Part shown: piece by piece, positions 21,107-31,546 of the stretch | Numbering within the stretch: the stretch's first letter is position 1 | Layout of the letters: each line of letters starts with the position of its first letter | Assembly (NCBI GenBank): GCA_933822405.4 | Contig: CAKOGP040002180.1 | Span: 69,695 to 133,694 of the forward strand | DNA from: Cylindrotheca closterium | Lineage: Eukaryota > Bacillariophyta > Bacillariophyceae > Bacillariales > Bacillariaceae | DNA length: 64,000 nt | Reading direction: 5' to 3' | The notes under the pieces: model-generated | Told to the model about the DNA's origin: nothing | Databases searched by the model: none | The model's input: the letters and a program-made list of their open reading frames with translations, nothing else | Translations under genes and position numbers: made by a program

Positions 21107-21436
21107 TGTTTTAGATATGTGTGTTGCGTTAGCTGTATCCGATCCGTCAACTTTTCAGCTCCAATCCAGCAAATCGATGGCTTTCAGGCAAAGCGCGCGA
21201 TGGGAACCGTGCCACGTAGAAAAGTCTGTAGAATGCCCGGTACATTTGACGCCTGCCCTCCCGACCAGCTGTCAAATCCAGCTGTCGAGGCGAAGGATCC
21301 AACATCGCATTCGTACAGTACCGGGTACCGGGTAGTACCGGTACGGCTGTCAGGTGTCATTTGATCACATTGTAATAGATTATACGTGATATTATTTTTT
21401 AATAATAGTAAAATATACTGTAACAACTTGAGAGCT
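21107..21436. other. Intergenic region with clustered TACCGGTAC-type palindromes
   Basis: 330 bp between the RNA-binding protein start and the IWS1 stop, both minus strand. The most visible content is 21313..21346, a run of overlapping GTAC, TACCGGGTA and TACCGGTA palindromes. No gene. Confidence 0.5.
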
Positions 21437-23032
21437 TCATGGTTTCGTTGATCTACCTTCAATACTAATGTTGGCACTGCGTTGATTCTTGGCCTTTGGA
21501 CGTTTCTTCTCGAGTATTCTCTTGGATAGCGCTTGTCTTGACTCTGGGCCATTTCCCTGTCGTCTCTTATCCACTGCGACATCAGTTTTATTCATGGGCC
21601 TTGCAGAATAGGCGAATCCTTTGCTGAATGGGATACGCACTCGGTTGATTCCAGACTGAGTCTTTCCAAGCGATCCAGAGTTGATCAAAGAGTTGAGATC
21701 TTGGTCTTTGCCTCCGCGGGAGGACGATACCACGTTCAAGGATTCGTTGTGTTTGGCTTTTCCTGCTTGGTTCAATCTTGAAACACCGGCGATACCGGTC
21801 GCACCACGGCTTTGATGAACTCGCTCTAGATCTCTCATGTTGCCTGACTTCTGGAAGATTGGTCGACTCCATTGGTCGATCAATAGTTTCAGTTGACGCT
21901 TCATGGCTGGAGTTTCATTCTTGTGCATGTAGAGGCTCATGACAACCTTTCCGAATTCAGATTGTCTAAGATCGTCCTTGCTGATTCCATTCTCACCAGT
22001 CATGAGGCTGATCGAGTAGAGCAAGCGTTGACGGACCGTCACGTTTCCCAATTTGCCATTGGGCAAAGGCTGGATCCATCTCTTGCAAATGGACAGCAAG
22101 TCATGCTCCAACAAAGGGCGCATCAATTCACGATTGGCCAACTTTTCACTCACTTCGTTGATAAGCATAAGTTTCTTAGTTGCTGGTCGCTTCTGCGCAA
22201 TCGCTTCGTCGTCATCATCAGCAGCTTGTTCCATCTTTTCCAAAAGAGGCTTGGCATCTTCTTCCACAAGTTGCGAAAAATGCTTGGTGGCTCTCTTCTT
22301 TTTCTTCATCCTGTTGACAGCTTGCATAACTGGATTGTCCTTGTCGGCTTCCGCGTTTCCCAAACGGTCTTCCGATCGTCTGGAGGAGGAACCAGCTCCC
22401 TTGATCTTTTTCTTTTTGGAAGGCTCTTCCATGGCTTCTCCTCTCTCGTCATCAAAGATTTGTTCGGAATAGAGCTCATTGATAGCATCTTGATCGTCAC
22501 CTTCGGTATCAATAAAGTCATTGTCCTCTTGATTCCGAACGAATTCGGCCGAGTCGTAACTGTTTTCCGAATCGTAACCATCCTTTTTGCCGCTTCCAGA
22601 GGGTCCAGCGGTTTCTTGTCGCTTCTTGGCTCGCAAGGCATCCATACGCTCACGTTTGGACATGGGCTTTTTGGGTTCGTCATCCTCGTCGTCCGAATCA
22701 AACAAACCGGGGCCTTCGTCGTCGCTGTCCTTGTCGGCGTCTGAAGAAATATGAAGATGAAAGAGTAATAATGTTAGACACAGAGTGATGCTGAATGAAT
22801 TTCGAACAGCATACCAACAACGACTACCATCAATTATCGATAGCAAGTAGCAACAGCAGTAATACGTACCAGGAATATCGGAACGCTTTCGTTTCTTGGG
22901 AACTGCCTTCTTCTTTTTCTTGATCAATTTCTTTTTCTTGGCAATGGGTTTGGCATCTTTCTTGCTCTCGGCAATGAGATCATCCGTATCGCCTCCACTA
23001 TCGGCAAAGAGATCATCGTCATCGTCGGACAT
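21437..23032 (-). CDS. IWS1: IWS1/Spn1 transcription elongation factor
   Basis: complement(join(21437..22740,22870..23032)), 488 aa, with one 129-bp GT-AG intron; reading through the intron stays open but inserts a hydrophobic stretch that does not fit the family. The N-terminal half is highly charged and disordered (DDDDDLFAD repeats, Lys-rich blocks, DSDDEGPGLFDSDDEDD). The C-terminal half carries a TFIIS N-terminal/LW-like helical domain typical of IWS1/Spn1 (residues about 230-370: ATKKLMLINEVSEKL, LLEHDLLSICKRWI, LPNGKLGNVTVRQRLL, FGKVVMSLYMHKNET, KLLIDQWSRPIF). IWS1 works with SPT6 on RNA polymerase II in elongation, histone modification and mRNA export. The acidic N-terminus is where SPT6 and histone contacts are made in known homologues. 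Confidence 0.88.
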   Translation of the reverse strand: MSDDDDDLFADSGGDTDDLIAESKKDAKPIAKKKKLIKKKKKAVPKKRKRSDIPGTYYCCCYLLSIIDGSRCWYAVRNSFSITLCLTLLLFHLHISSDADKDSDDEGPGLFDSDDEDDEPKKPMSKRERMDALRAKKRQETAGPSGSGKKDGYDSENSYDSAEFVRNQEDNDFIDTEGDDQDAINELYSEQIFDDERGEAMEEPSKKKKIKGAGSSSRRSEDRLGNAEADKDNPVMQAVNRMKKKKRATKHFSQLVEEDAKPLLEKMEQAADDDDEAIAQKRPATKKLMLINEVSEKLANRELMRPLLEHDLLSICKRWIQPLPNGKLGNVTVRQRLLYSISLMTGENGISKDDLRQSEFGKVVMSLYMHKNETPAMKRQLKLLIDQWSRPIFQKSGNMRDLERVHQSRGATGIAGVSRLNQAGKAKHNESLNVVSSSRGGKDQDLNSLINSGSLGKTQSGINRVRIPFSKGFAYSARPMNKTDVAVDKRRQGNGPESRQALSKRILEKKRPKAKNQRSANISIEGRSTKP

Positions 23033-23535
23033 TGTTGAAGATGAAGTTATAGTATGCTATACTATGCTATTAGTAAACACGGATTGATTGGCTGTTGGGA
23101 TATATATAAACAACAAGAGTTTGTTGAGTGGTTGGTTGTGGGTTCAAATGACTTGGGATGGTATCGTGAACTTCTTCCAACACCGACGTTTTTGAAACGA
23201 TTTCCGGACCGTTTGAACGGTCGGCGTACGCACCAAAAGGTCATCTCGCTACCGGCACTGTTTTCAGTGTTGAGTGTTGTTGACTTCATCCATCAATTCT
23301 GACATACCGGTACATGTCGCCATTCAACATAGTCTTAATCTGACGAAGAGTACCGTTGTCCTTTGCATTTTAGTTCTTATACGCTGTTGCCTTTCCTCTA
23401 CTCACTATTCACAACACGACGCCCAAGCAAGATAGTACTGTACTGCCTCTTTTACAATCCATCCAATAGCTACAGTAGTACCTAGGCCTAGTCCTAGTAG
23501 TAGATAGAATACAAAGTTATAGTCTTTTTCTCTAA
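23033..23535. other. Intergenic region, IWS1 promoter and V-ATPase 3' flank
   Basis: 503 bp without a credible gene. A TATATATAAA-like stretch near 23099-23109 lies about 70 bp upstream of the IWS1 start, and ATACCGGTACATG occurs near 23304-23316. Confidence 0.4.
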
Positions 23536-24295
23536 TTAGTTGTTGTAATTGTTGCTGATTGCAAATGTAGGGAATTCGCAAGCATTGGATTGAATAATAC
23601 CGACAATGATACCAAAAATGCCCAGCGCCGAAGCAAAAATTTCCACAATCAAAATCTTGACAAAGAGCGAGGAATCTTGAGCATCCGCAATGGCACACGA
23701 GGATCCCGCAATTCCAACACTGATACCCGACGCAATATTTGTGAGTCCCACTGACAAACCAGCCGAGAACATTCCGTATCCAGCATAATAATATCCATTG
23801 TAATCCCAACCATCTTCCAAATAGTATCCGCTGGTTTCAGGAGCCTTGATCTTGTTGGTAAGAATAATTGCCATGATGACACCGTAAATAGCAGTAGCTT
23901 CACAGAAAATAACGCTGCAATGATATAATCACAAACATGATAGCAAGATGGATAGATAGATGGAGGAACGGATCAAAAGGATCGAAACAAGAATGAAAAA
24001 TGATGAGTACGGATAGAACAATGCATGTTACCAACGTGTCGTTGATTCCAAAACAAACTTCAAGCTGCGGTGTAGTGACTTACGAAATCAAGTTCTTGGA
24101 TCGAATGCGTGGAGCCTTAATGGCAGCGCCTACAAGAGAGGACCCAGTCAACCAAATCCCCCAGGCGGCTCCAATCACGGACAATCCAAGGCCAAAGGCA
24201 ACGCCAAAACTAGCATATCCATAGGGAGACATGTGAGTCAAGACCTCTGACCATCCTTGATTACAGTATTCTGATGCACATTGCGCCGAGCTCAT
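23536..24295 (-). CDS. VMA16: V-type H+-ATPase proteolipid subunit c''
   Basis: complement(join(23536..23914,24084..24295)), 196 aa, with one 169-bp GT-AG intron. It is a polytopic membrane protein with at least four hydrophobic helices. The sequence [35 protein letters not shown] and, after the splice, [19 protein letters not shown] identify the c'' (ATP6V0B/VMA16) type; the Glu in FCEATAIYG is the expected proton-carrying carboxylate. The second proteolipid repeat ([25 protein letters not shown], then [30 protein letters not shown]) has the second family glutamate in VEIFASALG. Length is near the family's usual 200-210 residues. The subunit is part of the Vo ring that pumps protons into vacuoles and endomembrane compartments. 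Confidence 0.92.
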
Positions 24296-24958
24296 GATTG
24301 CAATTTAATTGGTTAAAAGTTGCTGAGAGATGACGATGTTATTGTCGTTGCCTTCGTTGCTTGCTTCTGCTTGCCTTTCGCCTTGGTCAAAGGAAAGCGT
24401 TGCCCTCTTGCCTTTTTGGGCTGGCGTGGATGCGATCAAAAAGTATATTCTTATATATTCGTAAATGAAGATTAAACAATCATTGAGTTAGTCCAAGGAG
24501 TCGATCTATCTTCCATCAAACTAAACTGACAAACGGAACCAAATACAGACCACAATTCGAATTTCTTCTGGTACGTTCGCACGCTAAACTACTGAAAACA
24601 CCGTGGAATCCACGCATCGGCATGCCCGTGTGTGCGAGCATTTGAAGTACGATACACGCGGTATCGTCGTCAACATCCTAATCCGTCCTCATCATCATTG
24701 GATAGAGATATATATAAGAGGAACGAGACGAGAATCTTTTTGGATCTTTTTTGTACCTTTGAGAGATACAATCAATTGATCTCAAAAGCAAAACGAAAGT
24801 CCCTACCTTCCCAAAGCGTTTTCGTTCTATCCAAAGTCCAAAACAGGATCCAAATAGAGTTGGTCATTTTTTACAACACATTGCATTGAATCCATCCAGC
24901 CTCCGAGTCGTGGTTTTAGTAGTAAGGACGCACACGCACACACAAAAAAAGTGAAAAA
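24296..24958. promoter_or_regulatory. Divergent intergenic region between V-ATPase c'' and HOOK
   Basis: 663 bp between divergent starts. A TATATATAAG sequence lies at about 24709-24718, some 245 bp before the HOOK start. A purine-rich and CACACA-rich stretch immediately precedes the HOOK ATG. No gene or RNA was recognised. Confidence 0.4.
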
Positions 24959-26856
24959 ATGGGTGACGATGGTGGCAAACCAAACGCCATGCTGGACTTT
25001 CTAGCAACCTTTCCCACTTTATCGGGACATCCACCAACGGATATGCAAGAATTGGGGGATGGTGTAGCGATTTTTGAAGCCTTGTCGGAAATGTAAGCAA
25101 CATTTGATTGTAAAACATGTTTCTGTATGTGTGTGTGTGTATGTGTGTGTGTCTTTTTTGGTTTGTGGTAACCTCACATGTTCATTGATTCATTCATTCA
25201 CATTGCAATCCCCACAGTGGACCAGACTATTTCGATCCCACCACCATTGCTCGTCATTTGGGTGACAATTGGGCGTTGAAGTCCTCCAACTTGAGAAAGC
25301 TCGTGCGCAACTTGGAATGGTACTTTCACGAGGAACTCAAGAAGGAAGCTGATTTCGAAACCCTCAATTCAGAGCTAGGCAACATTGCGCGCAGTGGTGA
25401 TGAAAAAGGCATTGCACATCTCATTGAATTGGTGGCTGCTGCATCAGTTACCTGTGACCTTAAGGGAATGTTTGTGGGCCGGATCATGCGCATGCAGCCG
25501 GCATCGCAGCTGGAATTGAAGGGCGTCATTGAACGAGGAATGAAGAGGATTTCGGTCTATGATGGTGGTAATGATGATATCGATGAATTGGAAATGAATT
25601 TTGATACTCCGGATGCCAATGAGGAGGAGGATAAGGAAGATGGAGCACTGTTTGACGCGGATCACTTGAAGGATCCTAGTGCCGTGGACCGAGAGGACCT
25701 GGAAACTGCCTTGCTAGAAACTAGAAGGGAACTCCAGCATCAAAAATCGCAAATTTCTGAAATTAGAGAAGATGGTGAAAAGGCCCAAACCAAACTTCGT
25801 GCATTGGTGGAAGATTTGCAAGATCGTTTGGCCAAGCGTCAAGACGAATTGATCACAGCCGAAGAGGAACTGAGAACTGCTACTGCGGACTTGGATGAAG
25901 CAAAGAGCAAAATCCACGATCTTGAGGAAGAGAAGGCACAGCTTGACGATGAACTTGATGTGGCATCCGCAAAGGCAACTCAACTTCACAAGGCGGAAGC
26001 CACAGTAATTGCCTACCGAAAAAAGCTTGAGGGTGTTGGTGTTATTAATCAACAAATGACTGATTTGGAAGATCAAGCTGCTGGATACCTACGTCAAATC
26101 ATGGACTTGGAATCCGAAGTCAAAAAGACAACAACCCTCTCGCGACAAGTCGATACCTTGCAAAAGCAATTGTCGGAATTGCAACGAGATAAAATGGAAT
26201 CTTCGGACACGCAAAAGAATAGCTCGGCAGAGATTGGTGAACTCAAGAATCTCCTGTCTGCGGCAGAAAAGGCCAAGAAGATGTACCAAGATGAACTCAA
26301 GGAATTGCGAGAGCAACAAGCCGCCATGGTCGATGTCCCAGAAGTGGAAGGATTCGATCGACAATCCGAAGCAACCACCACTTCTCCAGCAGACCGTGAA
26401 AAGACTATGCGCTTGGAAATTGAAAACCAAAAACTTAAGGAACAAATTCAAGCCATGTCTCAAAATGGAGATGTGCCAGTGCCACCAACCGTCGAGACTG
26501 CCTCTGCTCCCGTTGTTCCCCCATCGCCAACTGCCGATACTTCTGCATTGGAGAAGGAGGTTGCGGAACTAAAGAACGCTTTGGCCAAGAAGGAAACCGA
26601 AAACAAGAAGATTGGAAGCGACAAAGACAAGTTGGAGGCTTACACCAAGAGAACGCTGGCGAAATTCCAAGACAAGTACTTGGTGGCACTGCAAGAATGC
26701 AAGGCCAAGCTGAAAGAAAAGCAAGATAAGATTGAAATCTTGGAAAGCCGAAGTGCTACTGAAAAGACTGCTCAAAAGCGCGAGGAACGTCTTTTGTCTT
26801 CTACCATTTATGAATTGGGATTGGCGATAATGCAGAATAGATTGAAGGAAAGGTAA
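24959..26856 (+). CDS. HOOK: HOOK-family microtubule/cargo adaptor
   Basis: join(24959..25092,25218..26856), 590 aa, with one 125-bp GT-AG intron that contains a (TG)n run. The N-terminal about 160 residues match the Hook domain, a calponin-homology-like fold: FLATFPTLSGHPPTDMQELGDGVAIFEALSEI, DPTTIARHLGDNWALKSSNLRKLVRNLEWYF. The splice completes the EIGPDYFDP motif. From about residue 185 to near the end the protein is coiled coil (LETALLETRRELQ, LRALVEDLQDRLAKRQ, LEEEKAQLDDELD) with one Pro-rich gap near residue 430. HOOK proteins link dynein or vesicle cargo to microtubules through the N-terminal domain. It is slightly shorter than animal HOOKs (about 720 aa), and the C-terminal cargo domain is not clearly conserved. 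Confidence 0.88.
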
Positions 26857-27009
26857 ATGAAGAATAATAATAACGAATGATCGTCATTATCCAAAAAGGT
26901 AGTAGGCCCATTTCGATAATAAGGATAAAAAGACTAAAAATAAAAAATGATGTGCTGTACCAGGGTAGGAATGAATGATAGATGTATTGCTTGCTGCTAT
27001 TTACAGTAG

Positions 27010-29961
27010 TTACGTAATGAAAGTCAAGCTGTTCACGGATGCATCGTCCAATGTAAATTCGTCGTCTGAATCACATGCTTCCGTCAAGGAAACTGATATC
27101 AATGACCCTGTTTCTGATAATCCATCATCGCCCCAAGGATCGGTGTAAGCAGCTGGCAGTCCTCGTTCTGGTGATGGAAGAATACCCTCATTGAGTGGGG
27201 CTCGCCAGGTAACTCGGCCATCTTCCAAATTCTCATAGTAGTAGTAGCCAGTGGAAGCATCGTAGTGTTCCCTCCATTGATAGACACCATCGTCAGGATC
27301 CTTCCACTCCTCCAGGGCCTCGCGCATTTTTCCTTTGGACTTGAACAGAAAAAGCATGGTCAATGTAAAAGACAGTGAGAACCATGGAAATTTGGTGTAA
27401 AGCTTGTCTTCCGATAAATTCATTTCAGGTTCGACAGCTTCAATGGAAATTGATGCTGTGGATACATGGCAATCACGAGAGTTTAAAGTCTCGAAAGGAT
27501 TTCCGTCTTCGCAACTCTTGATATTGATTTTGATCTTGTGATTTCCCGGAATCGCTGTCTGATAGTGCAAGTTTCCGAGAACTTCTTCCAAATCGCTTGG
27601 GAAAGCGAGAAAGTCGACGGTTCGTCGCATTTCAACTGGACCGCGGATTGCACCGATCCGACTTCTTTGGTTTCGATCTAGAGTTAGGAAACCTTCCGAA
27701 GCTTCAATGGAAATAAGTGCACGGTACGTGTGTCTTTTGGAAGCTTTCACCTTGATGGTGGTGATGACAGCAGCAGATGTACAATTTGAGAAATTGCTCA
27801 CACTTGCATTGTAGGCATAGCCACTGCAAATATCATCGGCTGGTCCAGAGAATGCTTCGATTCTGTATCTATCATCGCCAATCGACAATCGTAATGGATC
27901 TACCGCACATTTCACCAGAATATGGTGTGCCATGATGGAAGAAACGCTGGTCACTGTCTTGGATGAAGAAAGAGCCACCACTCGGTAGGCAAATGTGGCA
28001 TTCACAGTCGAAACCATAGGATCCGAGCAGGCATCGTGAGATGGTCGAAATTTCAGTTTTAGTCCAGGTTCTGCCAGGCTTGGTAGGACGACTTTGTTGG
28101 CGGTGAGTCGTTTGGATTGTTCGTCAAACAAAGTCCCATGGGATTCACTTGGCAGTGCTTCAAAGAAGTAGCCAATCGAGCGGTCCAATCCAGATTCATC
28201 TTGACCTTCAATTCTAATTATTAATGGTTCCATTTCGTTGGCATGGAATTCCATCGGCTCTCCAATGGAAAGACTCGGCATGGTCCAAATTGCAGCTTCG
28301 GCTTCGTCAGACCAAGCACCGTTCCGATCCTGGACTCGAAACCGAAAACTGTCGTGTACCATGGTCGATTGCACTACCTGGTTCGCACCAGTGTATCTAT
28401 ATTCCAAAAAGACTTCTTGACCCAAGATAGTATGGTTAAGATCTGCGAGCAGTGTCCCATGGACGAGTCCATCCTTGCGAGCCGTTGGGACACTCAAGAA
28501 CAAGAATCCATGTTTGGGTGGTTCTGTCACTTGAATTGCCGCGATTCCATCGTTCCGATCCACATCATGTCCTCCTAACCATAGACCCTTGATTTCTTCA
28601 TGAATACCTTCGTGCACAAGATATGGCACATCACTAATCGAGGTTGTTGGTGGATCGTTCACCGAATCCACGACAATGTCAATGGTTCCCATTGATTGGC
28701 ACTGTGAAGAAGCAAAGATTGCTTCCTTGGAAACGCAATATTGAAAAGAATCATAAATGGAGCCTGGCATTTCCGAATGTTCATTGTGGGGCGGAAGGTA
28801 GAATAGGTTTGGTCCAAGAATCGAAATTGGGGCACCCTCAGTGGACGAAACTTTGGTTTGCTTTGGCCCATCCACTTGGTAAAGTGCACCACGAGATGGA
28901 GGCTGAATAATGTAGTATTTCAACTCTTGTAGCAGCACCGCAGGTTGTGTCGCATTGAGTGCCTTCAATAGTGCGCTCACGTCATGATTCAAATACTCAA
29001 CTTGCAATTGCAGACTTGCGGGGGTATTGTGCTCTACGGGCGACAAGACGTCTTCCGAGATCACGTTGGCGTCTTCATCCATTCGGTACATTATAGAATT
29101 GGCAATCGGCTCGGCATCCGGCAGCCCCTCTGCCATATCGGCAAGAAAGTCGTTGCCATTCCACTCTTCTGTGTTAATGGATAGGTGCAACAGTCGTCCT
29201 GGCCATGCTGGATAGTTGTATCCTGGAAAGGAAAACATGTAGAGCAAACTCTCCTCATTCCAGTGACGTAATCTTGTATCAAAGGGGTCATTGCGACTAA
29301 TGCTGGACATGCCATTGACAAAGACCTGTTGATGACCATCCTCCAAGACGACCGCAATGTGATTCAATCCTCGAAGCAATGGCAACTCGGTGACACGCAT
29401 ACGAGCACAGGGTTCAAAATAGGGATCATTCGTGCGATACAAGAGCTCCACAACGTTTCCATTGCGAATGGACAATTCAAAGTCCACCTGCTTTACGTCA
29501 CATTCCGTCGTTTGGAAGTCTTCATCACCATCATGCTGTTCAGTTTCAGCTTGACCAATGGCCAACAGAGGACCGGTTTGCGTGTCTACATCGGTTTGGG
29601 GAATCTGAATCCATAGGCTAAGTGAGACTGCGCTCGTAGAATTCTGCTGAAGCAGTGCTACCAATGGTTGGGAGGTTTGAAGGTAGGCAACGTCGGTGGC
29701 ATTGGCAGTAGTAGTAGTGGCAAACATGTCGCTTGCTTCTACCCCCATTCCAGGAGGACATCCCGTAGTTCTTTCATTTCGTTGTATGAAAAAGGGTGGT
29801 GAAGATTCAAATTCAGCTCCAACATTTTGAAATGTACCATTGCGACATTGCTCGCTTGAAAAGCTAAACTGGATGAGTGCAGGAGGTTTCTCTGCCTTGG
29901 ATGTTCCAATGAGTTGAATCAACACAATGAAAATGGTGTGATTGAGAAAGAGAGTTCGCAT
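27010..29961 (-). CDS. Single-pass membrane protein with LamG-like ectodomain and cytosolic WW domain
   Basis: 983 aa, one exon. An N-terminal signal peptide (FLNHTIFIVLIQLIGTSKA) is followed by a laminin-G/concanavalin-like domain at about residues 110-275 (VSLSLWIQIP, LNHIAVVLEDGHQQVFVNG, WPGRLLHLSINTEEWNG). Then come repeated beta-rich units resembling CSPG4/cadherin-like repeats (for example SRGALYQVDGP, DSFQYCVS and VDSVNDPPTT, then PKHGFLFL and DSFRFRVQDRNGAWSD) over about residues 300-840, with many N-glycosylation sites. A hydrophobic segment near 859-876 (FPWFSLSFTLTMLFLF) is the likely membrane span. The C-terminal cytosolic part contains a WW domain (about 894-925: WREHYDASTGYYYYENLEDGRVTWRAP) and an acidic Ser-rich tail. 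WW domains bind Pro-rich ligands. Adhesion or surface sensing is inferred only from this architecture. Confidence 0.8.
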   Translation of the reverse strand: MRTLFLNHTIFIVLIQLIGTSKAEKPPALIQFSFSSEQCRNGTFQNVGAEFESSPPFFIQRNERTTGCPPGMGVEASDMFATTTTANATDVAYLQTSQPLVALLQQNSTSAVSLSLWIQIPQTDVDTQTGPLLAIGQAETEQHDGDEDFQTTECDVKQVDFELSIRNGNVVELLYRTNDPYFEPCARMRVTELPLLRGLNHIAVVLEDGHQQVFVNGMSSISRNDPFDTRLRHWNEESLLYMFSFPGYNYPAWPGRLLHLSINTEEWNGNDFLADMAEGLPDAEPIANSIMYRMDEDANVISEDVLSPVEHNTPASLQLQVEYLNHDVSALLKALNATQPAVLLQELKYYIIQPPSRGALYQVDGPKQTKVSSTEGAPISILGPNLFYLPPHNEHSEMPGSIYDSFQYCVSKEAIFASSQCQSMGTIDIVVDSVNDPPTTSISDVPYLVHEGIHEEIKGLWLGGHDVDRNDGIAAIQVTEPPKHGFLFLSVPTARKDGLVHGTLLADLNHTILGQEVFLEYRYTGANQVVQSTMVHDSFRFRVQDRNGAWSDEAEAAIWTMPSLSIGEPMEFHANEMEPLIIRIEGQDESGLDRSIGYFFEALPSESHGTLFDEQSKRLTANKVVLPSLAEPGLKLKFRPSHDACSDPMVSTVNATFAYRVVALSSSKTVTSVSSIMAHHILVKCAVDPLRLSIGDDRYRIEAFSGPADDICSGYAYNASVSNFSNCTSAAVITTIKVKASKRHTYRALISIEASEGFLTLDRNQRSRIGAIRGPVEMRRTVDFLAFPSDLEEVLGNLHYQTAIPGNHKIKINIKSCEDGNPFETLNSRDCHVSTASISIEAVEPEMNLSEDKLYTKFPWFSLSFTLTMLFLFKSKGKMREALEEWKDPDDGVYQWREHYDASTGYYYYENLEDGRVTWRAPLNEGILPSPERGLPAAYTDPWGDDGLSETGSLISVSLTEACDSDDEFTLDDASVNSLTFIT

Positions 29962-30174
29962 GTTGACTCGTCAAATGCAAATTGAACAAACTTTTGGACC
30001 TACCCTAGTGAAGAGACAACATCTTCTTTGTGCCTTGTGGTTGTCAACCGGTTTGGAACAAACAGTGCTTTCTTTTGTCGGTTGAGTTTTGGTTTGAGTT
30101 GATGAAATAGCACCGATTAGTTCGACTAAAAGTACCATTTCAACTTCACCTTTTTCATCTTATCGTGTCGAAGC

Positions 30175-31014
30175 ATGGGCAAGCCGTCCAAGTCCCTGAG
30201 GACTATTTCGACACTTTACATTACACTGATCATTGCCATCTGGATTCTAGCATTTGTCTTTATTGCCTCTAGAAATGGGTTCAAGGCAGAGATAGTGAAC
30301 CATCCTCCAGCAGGTCTGCGAGAACCAAATCTGAACCAAAGCAATATCAAGGAACCCACTGCAATTGTCGTAGGATTGCCAAAATCGGGTACGACCAGCG
30401 TCTATCATTACTTCAAATGCAATGGATTTGAGACGACGCATTATTGCTGTTGCAGTTCGACCGAAACCCAGTATCCGTGTGCCAATGGAACCTTTATGAG
30501 CCACAAGCTGCTTCAGAATTTGCACGAGGGCAAGTCTCTCTTGCAGGGAATCACTGGTGCCGTTCACGCTCAATTGGATGGTGAACTATTTGACAATAAC
30601 GAGCAACCCTACTTTTTGCCGCAGCATTTTCACTTGGACAAACTTCATGCTGCTGCGCCGAATGCCGTTTGGGTTTTGCCCCTAAGATCGGCCGAAAGTT
30701 GGAAACGATCCGTTCAAGAATGGTTGGACATGGGAGATCGCCTGCAAAAGACCTATCAATATGCTCATTCCAATCCTGGCCTTGGACTAGAAGCGTCTGC
30801 GAGTGTCTTGGAGGGTGACTTTTTGGTCAACTTTTACGATTGGCACACCAAGACTGTCAGAGAGGCTTGTACGAAGCACCAACGATCCTGCGTGGAAGTG
30901 ACAGTCGATGAGAGTGCCGGATCCAAACTGGAACAAGCCTTTCCAGGAACTAAAGCTTCCTGCTGGAGTCGTCATAATGCAGGGCCCTTCATTCAAATAG
31001 TGCCATCGCCGTGA
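30175..31014 (+). CDS. Sulfotransferase-like type II membrane protein
   Basis: 279 aa, one exon, divergent from the LamG/WW gene (213 bp between starts). A short basic N-terminus precedes one membrane span (residues about 13-32: TLYITLIIAIWILAFVFIA), fitting a Golgi type II enzyme. The luminal part has the PAPS-binding P-loop-like motif GLPKSGTTSVYHYF (residues about 66-79) and a possible 3'-phosphate motif PLRSAESWKRSVQEW (about 164-178). Both are hallmarks of sulfotransferases (PAPS plus acceptor giving a sulfated product). The acceptor cannot be predicted; sulfated polysaccharides are abundant in diatom mucilage. It is on the short side for the family, though the end is a normal stop. Confidence 0.75.
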   Translation: MGKPSKSLRTISTLYITLIIAIWILAFVFIASRNGFKAEIVNHPPAGLREPNLNQSNIKEPTAIVVGLPKSGTTSVYHYFKCNGFETTHYCCCSSTETQYPCANGTFMSHKLLQNLHEGKSLLQGITGAVHAQLDGELFDNNEQPYFLPQHFHLDKLHAAAPNAVWVLPLRSAESWKRSVQEWLDMGDRLQKTYQYAHSNPGLGLEASASVLEGDFLVNFYDWHTKTVREACTKHQRSCVEVTVDESAGSKLEQAFPGTKASCWSRHNAGPFIQIVPSP

Positions 31015-31546
31015 AAGCCTGTGAACATATCTCCTTTCAATAATTCGATGGCGAGAGAACACCGTCACCAATAGTTTTGTCAGATGAACACGGCATCATC
31101 TGAGAGCAATGGACAGGTTTGCACAGAACAAAAAATCCATATGTAGAATATCCTGCCGGTATGGTCATGAAATGAAAGGACGCTACAATCTGGGCTCCAC
31201 TCTGGCAAAACTACGGGAATATGACCGAATGAATCAGGTATCGAATCCTAGATCGAAGTCTATCCAAGGCTGAATGGTTTTCCATATCATGTGCCGGGAA
31301 GAAGCAATCGGGTCTAGCGAGCTGCTGTCTACAACGATTAGTATTATCGATTGGTTTATTGAATCCCCCTTTGCTCAATGGAGTGTGTCCAATGAATGGG
31401 AACCGTAGCCCGGAAGATGTCCATTGATCAAAACATCACGACCGATGGAATCGTTGAGGGCGTTTCATACGATTGATTCGTTCTTTCTTTCTAGCTATAT
31501 TATTTATTACGTTTTTAATTTTTAAACCCTTTGATGATTCATTGCC
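31015..31546. other. Intergenic region between convergent genes
   Basis: 532 bp without a credible gene or repeat; it lies between the sulfotransferase-like gene (+) and the BspA-like gene (-), so it should hold both 3' UTRs. Confidence 0.4.

Noticed and set aside
22741..22869. IWS1 reading straight through as a 531-aa protein without an intron
   Set aside because: The segment has good GT and AG ends and encodes a hydrophobic insert unlike the charged flanks; splicing gives the expected protein.
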